A DNA stretch of 64,000 nucleotides from Trichomonas vaginalis G3 (taxonomy: Eukaryota; Parabasalia; Trichomonadida; Trichomonadidae), in assembly GCF_026262505.1 (NCBI RefSeq), contig NC_067207.1:30472082-30536081 (forward strand), read 5' to 3'. The position numbers and the translations under genes were made by a program. The first letter of the stretch is position 1, and each line of letters opens with the position of its first letter. The notes below the pieces were generated by a model. That model saw only the letters and a program-made list of their open reading frames with translations. It was not told the DNA's origin and ran no database searches. Below are positions 58,985 through 64,000 of this stretch, piece by piece.

Positions 58985-59186
58985 AAAAAGTGGAAAGTGC
59001 ACCCTTAAGAAAATGATTTTTAGGATTATATGAATTAGAAATTGAAGTAAATTTTGTTATAAAATTTAGGTCTCCAAAATCTGGTTAAAAACCACCCAAT
59101 TAATTGATACCGATTTGGATCCAACAAAATTTCATTCATCCCTATAACCTCAGAATATCCTTTCTAAATCACATTTACAACATACG

Positions 59187-59189
<3 letters not shown>

Positions 59190-59221
<32 letters not shown>

Positions 59222-59289
59222 TAGTGGGGCTTCCAGGCACTTCGTGCCCTCTAGCCCTGAAGATGTTTAGTATAAATGAAGTTTTTATT
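59190..59289. repeat. Maverick C terminal repeat, outer part
   Basis: A-run at 59,190-59,219, then the standard outer block with the GGCACTTCGTGCC hairpin and AGATGTTTAGTATAAATGAA, as in copy A. Similarity stops at about 59,287 and resumes at about 60,493. Confidence 0.85.
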
Positions 59290-59299
59290 CGGAAAATTG

Positions 59300-60286
59300 T
59301 TAGTCTTCGGGTGTGAATTCGGAGGACTCTTCTTGGATTGAGTCTTGTGGTTCATCTTCTTGAGTAGAGTCTTCTTCTTCAACATCAAAGTCATCTGGTG
59401 TATCGAACTGAATGTATGAAAGCCAAATGTTGTATGTGTTTTCCAATTGGCTTTCAAACTTGAGATACATTCCATGCATGAGTGTTATTTCAGTTTCAAC
59501 GTAGAGTTGCTGACGTGGCTTGAAGACATGCATGAGAATTGGTCCTCCAAATTCGTCCTTGAAAAATTTGCAGTAGCAAACATAAACTGAGATAGAGTCT
59601 CCTTCTTCAATGTCTTCTGCTTGGTTAACGAAATGAATAGCAATTTTGCGTACTTGAATTGTGTTGTTGTCTGAGTAAAATAATGGTTTGAACTTGGGGT
59701 TGAGTGAGCTAAGACATTGCCATTTTGCTGTTTCTTGTCCGTACTCACGTTCTTCTTCGTCATCCTGATATCCATAACTCTTTAATTTGAATTCGACCCA
59801 AAACTGTTCGACTTTTTTTGCAGCTTTGGGTGGAAGACTTTCAATAAGCTGACATATAGTTCTGTCAACCATTATCTTTGTTATTGTTGGAAAATAGTTG
59901 ACAATTGTGTCACCTAATTCGAATGGGTCAGGTGTTTCTTTTTGTAGTTTGGTAAAGTCTGCAAGAACTTTGTTGAGTTGTTCACAATATTCTTTGTTAA
60001 AAGTTGCAGGAACTCTTTCTTCTGGCTTTGAATTGAAGTATTCTTCAGACAATCTGAGTAGTATTTTGCGTAGTTCAGCGTTGCTGTGGTTCTTTGTAAT
60101 ACGGAGCTCGTTTGGTATTGTTTTTGGTAGTGAAAGTGGCTTTGGATTGAGCGAAGAATTGTCTGTTCTGCTTGGAGAATGTGTAGATGCTGCAGTTTGA
60201 TATTGAGGCTCTAAACCTGTGGGTGCTGAAAGTTTGCAAGCAATTTCTTCAGGTGAATTTGGAGCGAACACGCTAGCGAATGCCAT
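59300..60286 (-). CDS. Unknown 328-residue protein carried inside the terminal repeat of Maverick C
   Basis: Intact, ATG 60,286 to stop 59,300. The first 75 residues are Ser/Thr/Pro-rich and probably flexible (TAASTHSPSRTDNSSLNPKP). Residues about 80-280 look globular, with LRKILLRLSEEYFNSKPEER, PPKAAKKVEQFWVEFKL, WQCLSSLNPKFKPLFYSDNN and ISVYVCYCKFF. The last 45 residues are very acidic (DVEEEDSTQEDEPQDSIQEE). No transmembrane segment or known motif seen. Neither A nor B has a gene in this place. Six CAACGGT-like motifs lie directly upstream. I do not recognise the family. Confidence 0.75.
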   Translation of the reverse strand: MAFASVFAPNSPEEIACKLSAPTGLEPQYQTAASTHSPSRTDNSSLNPKPLSLPKTIPNELRITKNHSNAELRKILLRLSEEYFNSKPEERVPATFNKEYCEQLNKVLADFTKLQKETPDPFELGDTIVNYFPTITKIMVDRTICQLIESLPPKAAKKVEQFWVEFKLKSYGYQDDEEEREYGQETAKWQCLSSLNPKFKPLFYSDNNTIQVRKIAIHFVNQAEDIEEGDSISVYVCYCKFFKDEFGGPILMHVFKPRQQLYVETEITLMHGMYLKFESQLENTYNIWLSYIQFDTPDDFDVEEEDSTQEDEPQDSIQEESSEFTPED

Positions 60287-60337
60287 TAGAAAAAATAAAC
60301 TGTTTTTTTCGGACTACTCATAGAAAAGTTTAAAATA

Positions 60338-60494
60338 AACCGTTTTCGTCAACGGTAACCCCCTCTATTTTTTTATTTTATTTAATAGTTACCGTTGGAA
60401 AACCGTTCCATCTCAAATATTGAATGAACTATAAACGTTTTTTGTTTTCTATATATACTTTTTTGTCCAACGGTAAAACTTTTTACACAACGGT
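60338..60494. promoter_or_regulatory. Cluster of six Myb-type motifs upstream of the 328-residue gene
   Basis: CAACGGT or its near match AACCGTT/ACCGTTG occurs at 60,338-60,344, 60,350-60,356, 60,391-60,397, 60,401-60,407, 60,468-60,474 and 60,488-60,494, several as inverted pairs. These fit the general Myb consensus (C/T)AAC(G/T)G, and T. vaginalis has an expanded Myb family. Binding is inferred. The cluster sits 50-210 bp before the ATG. Confidence 0.6.
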
Positions 60495-60640
60495 TTTTGA
60501 GAGTCGTCGCGTTGACTTTTTTGTAGAGCACTCAAAATAGTATAACTTTGTCCGGACAAGTAAGGGTCTATCGTCGCTACAGGAAAAGTTACAGGCGTTC
60601 CAAGGAAGTATACTTTGAGAAGCCTTTTCCCCTTATAGAA
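60493..60640. repeat. Maverick C terminal repeat, inner part
   Basis: GTTGACTTTT, GAGCACTCAAAATAGTATAA, CCGGACAAGTAAGGGTCTAT and AAGGAAGTATACTTTGAGAA match the inner part of the terminal repeats of A and B. Confidence 0.88.
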
Positions 60641-60756
60641 TGAGATAGGACGGTTATTTTACAAAACTGACAACACTTTGACCGAGTAGTTTTTTGTGCT
60701 GAACAAAAAGTGTCATATAAACATCTGTCAAAAACCGCTTTTTAACTTCACTTAAA

Positions 60757-63700
60757 ATGCCACGTAAGCTACGTAAGAATATACGTAAGAGGAAGAGAGC
60801 ATTGAAACATCCAATAGTAAAACTGACACCACAACAACAGTTGCAACAACAAATGCTGAATGACCCCACTATGTTGCAACAAATGTCAAGCAATCCTATG
60901 CTTTTAAACCGAGTTTGGTGCACAGAGTGGAGGTTTAAGAGCGGCACTTTTAGCGAAAATGGCAGGCTATGGTGGAGCTGCAGACGGAACAGCTTATAAC
61001 CCTCAAAGTCAAATGAATTTGAGTTCACTCAAAAATCAAATAACAGATGTCAAAAAGTCAAACATAGACATACAGAAGCAAATAAGTGAAAACGAAAAGA
61101 AACTAGAATATGACAGACACACAAAGAAACTCAATGAGTTAAACGTAGAGAAAAAGAAGAAAGAAGAACAACTGAAAGAACTAAGTACAGAGGAATATGC
61201 GAAAAAAGTGTCAGAAAAAGCAGCAGAAGTAGCAAAAATGGAACAAGATGTCATAAATTTGAAAAACCATACTACTCAATATAAAGTACTGAAAGATGAA
61301 GAGATAAAACAAAAAGCCCTGAAGACATATATGGATAGCGATGAGTATAAAAAAGAAGTTGAAGCAAATGTAAAGGCAGAAAAACTTTTACAGTTGCAAA
61401 ACCAAACCGTACAGTATGAAAACTTAGCACAAGAAAGTAAAAATAACGACGCAGCCATGCAAAAGGCAATGAAAAGCGCAGAATATATAAAAGCTAACAA
61501 TGACTGGTTAGATGCCCAAGCCAACGCTAAAGCAGCCCAACTCATAGGGTCAATAAGGACAAAAATACAAGCGGATGAAGACAGTTCAAATGAAGCTTTA
61601 AAAATGCTGACTTTAAGAACGCCTTCGAAGCTCTTCATAGTAAGGTGAAACAAGTGAACGACTTCTCATCTGGAAAGAAACTGAAGTCTGAAGGTTTCGA
61701 CAAAGAGTTAAAAGAAGTAGCACAAAATATGACGAAAATAACAGATGCAGCAACGAGACAGGCAGTTCAAAGTGCCTATGACGCCGTTAGAGCAACTGTT
61801 GTGGAAAGTCAAGAAAAAGAGTTACAACAGACCAAAACAGACCTAGTAAATGCTTTCTTAAAAACGAAAAGTCAGGTAGGACATTACGCTGCAGATGGAA
61901 CATATGTGCCAGCTGGTGGAACTTATATACCACCAAACCCTCCAAGAGAAGCACCTGCACCAGGACTACCTAAACATTTACATCGTCACATGGACACAGA
62001 CACAGGCATGCACCAAAACCAACACAACAACCAAACACAACAACCAGCACAGCAACCAACAGTTCAAAACCCTGCACAACAACAACCACAAACAGAGCAA
62101 GGACATAAAAGAAGTAGAGAACAAGGAAACCAAGAATTCTTAAAAATGCTTAAAGAAGAGTGTGGTTTCCCAGATACTGTTGACTTTAGTGACAGATATA
62201 AAGAAGCTATTGGAAAGTTCAAGGATGGAAATACTGACCCGAACCTATTTAGCTTTATGGCTCAGCACCAAAACGGATATAATCTCAAACCTGGAAAATA
62301 CAAGCTCGCTAAGGGATATGATTTAATAGCATATCATCCAAATGACATGGATGAATTTACTCCGAGATATTTGATGTCAGAGCTAAATGACAATTCAACT
62401 TTCGTCATGAAACGCGTAAAAAATAGAGACGGAACGAAAGAACAAAAGCTTATGAATGCGGATGACGTAGATAGGGAAATTGTTGAAAACGGTCTCGGAA
62501 TATATGAAATGCCAGCAGATGAGGTACAAGAAACTCCACAGGAAGAAGTTCAGATACAACCAGACATGGAAGAAATAGTTCAGCAACAACAGCTAGAAGA
62601 GCCTGAAGGAAACGAACAAGTCCTCCTTTGGAAACTAACTTCACAGAACTAGATGAAGATTTGGAACAGCCGAAAAATCTTGACCCTCAACAAGAGTATG
62701 CGGAGAATATGGAATCTTTCCAAGAGTCTAAAAAAATTCGGCTGACATAGTAGAAGAATATCGAAAAATGTTTGCCGACATACAAAAGACTCCAACACCA
62801 GATGAAAATATTCAGCATAGAATGGAAGAACTGAAAAAAAATGTACACAAATACAACAACCCTTTTTACTTACGAGCATTTAACGTTCAATCTTCGGATG
62901 AACTCGGTGAAAATAAAAGGTTAAATTTCAAGAAAACATATAGAAATGAAACATTGTTTAAAGTTCATTCAGAACCTAACCAAGATGGAAACAAACCTAC
63001 TTTTGTTTCTGCAGACGATGGAACTACAATGAGATGGGGTCATAAAGCTAATCCGGATAGGTGGTTCATAAACTTACAACCACAATTCCAAGAAGTTGTA
63101 GACGCAATGGAAGTCAATGGTGAACCAGATATAGCTGGTATTTTAAGCGCGGCTTTAATGCCATTGAAAGATATGAAACATGCAGATATTTTGGACCAGT
63201 ATGAAATGAACATGGCTGATGGAAATATAACACCTGACGTTCTAGAACATTTATCTCAAAGAACTACACAGAACCATAGAGATGGTATATTTGGTGAAGA
63301 GTTTAGAAAGAAAGTTAGGGAGAGAAGGAAGAGAACCTATTGTACATGACCTTGCAAACGAAAGTTTACAAAATGTCATAAAAACTTACTTTGCAGACAA
63401 TGAACGAGAAGGGATGAATATTTAAGAAAACTCAAATGGACAGTACCAAATGAAATGTTAGTATTGAAAAACATGTTCCTTGACAAAATAAAACCAACTA
63501 CAGAAATAAACGACGCAAGACTGAAAGATTGGGTAAAAGCTTTCCCATTCACAAAAGATATAGTTGGTAACATGGAAAGAAAACCAGAATGGCTACAAAA
63601 ACATATATTTGGAAACGAGCATATTCCATATGGACAGGCACTGTTTGAAGAGCTTGAACCGGAAACTCAGGAAAGAGTCATGCAAACAATACGCGAAGAC

Positions 63701-63955
63701 TCAAATACAGACTATGACAAACTCTTTCTAGGATATAGGTTACCTGAGATGGGCGACCAGAGCCAAAAGGCAAAAAGGACATGGGAAATTTGCAACATAC
63801 TAGATGAACATAATGCAAAGATGCAACAACTTCAAGCAGAGGGCAATGAAGGAAAAAGAAGAGTTAAAAACTCAGTCAGGAAGAAAGTAAAGCTTGGTCC
63901 ACGTGGGTTCTATTATGAATATAAACCCAACTATTCTATATTTTTACCCATATGA
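60757..63955 (+). pseudogene. Long coiled-coil, Q/P-rich Maverick protein, copy C (broken)
   Basis: Homologue of 53,022-56,367, with the same basic start (PRKLRKNIRKRKRALKHP), coiled coil, GGTYIP unit, Q/P-rich linker and SADDGTTMRWGHKANPDRWF part. It differs from B by a shorter Q/P linker and fewer GGTYIP units. About six breaks, more than in B, so copy C may be somewhat older or simply less constrained. Confidence 0.65.
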
Positions 63956-63956
63956 A

Positions 63957-64000
63957 ATGTACGCCGCTCAGATATAACGCCAACAGTTTTTGGATGCTAA
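63957..64000 (+). CDS. Start of the major capsid gene of Maverick C (cut by window edge)
   Basis: ATG at 63,957 after a TTTTTACCCATATGAA leader; the first codons match the start of the major capsid gene of copy B. Too short to judge further. Confidence 0.5.

Larger units (their letters stand above)
59190..64000 (+). mobile_element. Maverick/Polinton copy C, partial (capsid end)
   Basis: Starts with a run of 30 A, then GGTAGTGGGGCTTCCAGGCA. Its gene order (long coiled-coil protein, then the start of the major capsid gene) equals the right end of B in inverse orientation, so B and C lie capsid end to capsid end. It continues beyond the window. Broken, with about six breaks in the visible long gene. 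It is the only copy here with an extra gene inside its terminal repeat. Confidence 0.9.

Noticed and set aside
1-64000. A virus or phage genome rather than integrated copies
   Set aside because: Three copies in different orientations are separated by clear host genes, with terminal repeats at the borders.

Overview
The window looks like Trichomonas vaginalis or a very close trichomonad. The DNA is AT-rich, genes are intronless with very short leaders, and the host genes belong to families typical of this parasite: ankyrin proteins of the DUF3447 type, Pmp-like beta-helix surface proteins and many small kinases. Most of the window is Maverick (Polinton) DNA, for which T. vaginalis is well known. 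All identifications rest on reading the sequence; no database search was run.

Layout. (1) 1-16,623: Maverick copy A, whose far end lies left of the window and whose terminal repeat is at 16,355-16,623. (2) 16,624-31,669: a 15 kb host island. It holds a CAMK-like kinase with one in-frame stop, a diacylglycerol kinase gene split by a 1.9 kb insertion with a perfect 10-bp target duplication, a small MITE-like element, a frame-shifted ankyrin gene, a 5'-truncated Pmp-like gene, a ZNF598/Hel2-like RING/zinc-finger E3 gene, a pseudokinase and an ankyrin-repeat gene. (3) 31,670-58,054: Maverick copy B, with both terminal repeats, about 26.4 kb. (4) 58,055-59,189: a short host gap mostly filled by an 873-bp element with a 10-bp target duplication. 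(5) 59,190-64,000: the capsid end of Maverick copy C, which runs off the right side.

The Maverick gene set, read across B from left to right: Dam-type DNA methyltransferase, small virion-like proteins, a phage-type fibre/collar protein, retroviral-type integrase, protein-primed family-B DNA polymerase, HNH endonuclease, KilA-N and GIY-YIG-like proteins, A32/FtsK-like packaging ATPase, SF3 helicase, penton-like minor capsid protein, double-jelly-roll major capsid protein, and a long coiled-coil Q/P-rich protein. All three copies are decayed. A shows about ten or more breaks in the part seen, B about a dozen, and C about half a dozen in its visible genes. They are still nearly identical along most of their length, so the insertions are young.

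The most interesting structure is the difference between A and B. Between the DNA polymerase and the ATPase, a slot flanked by hairpin-rich repeat arrays carries unrelated genes in the two copies. Array units also lie in frame inside KilA-N coding sequences, always just before the conserved WASP-Y motif. The fibre gene likewise keeps its ends but has an exchanged centre. Upstream sequences fall into classes that follow gene function (replication, KilA-N, virion), suggesting an early/late-like programme. Copy C carries a 328-residue gene of unknown function inside its terminal repeat, with a cluster of six Myb-type motifs upstream.
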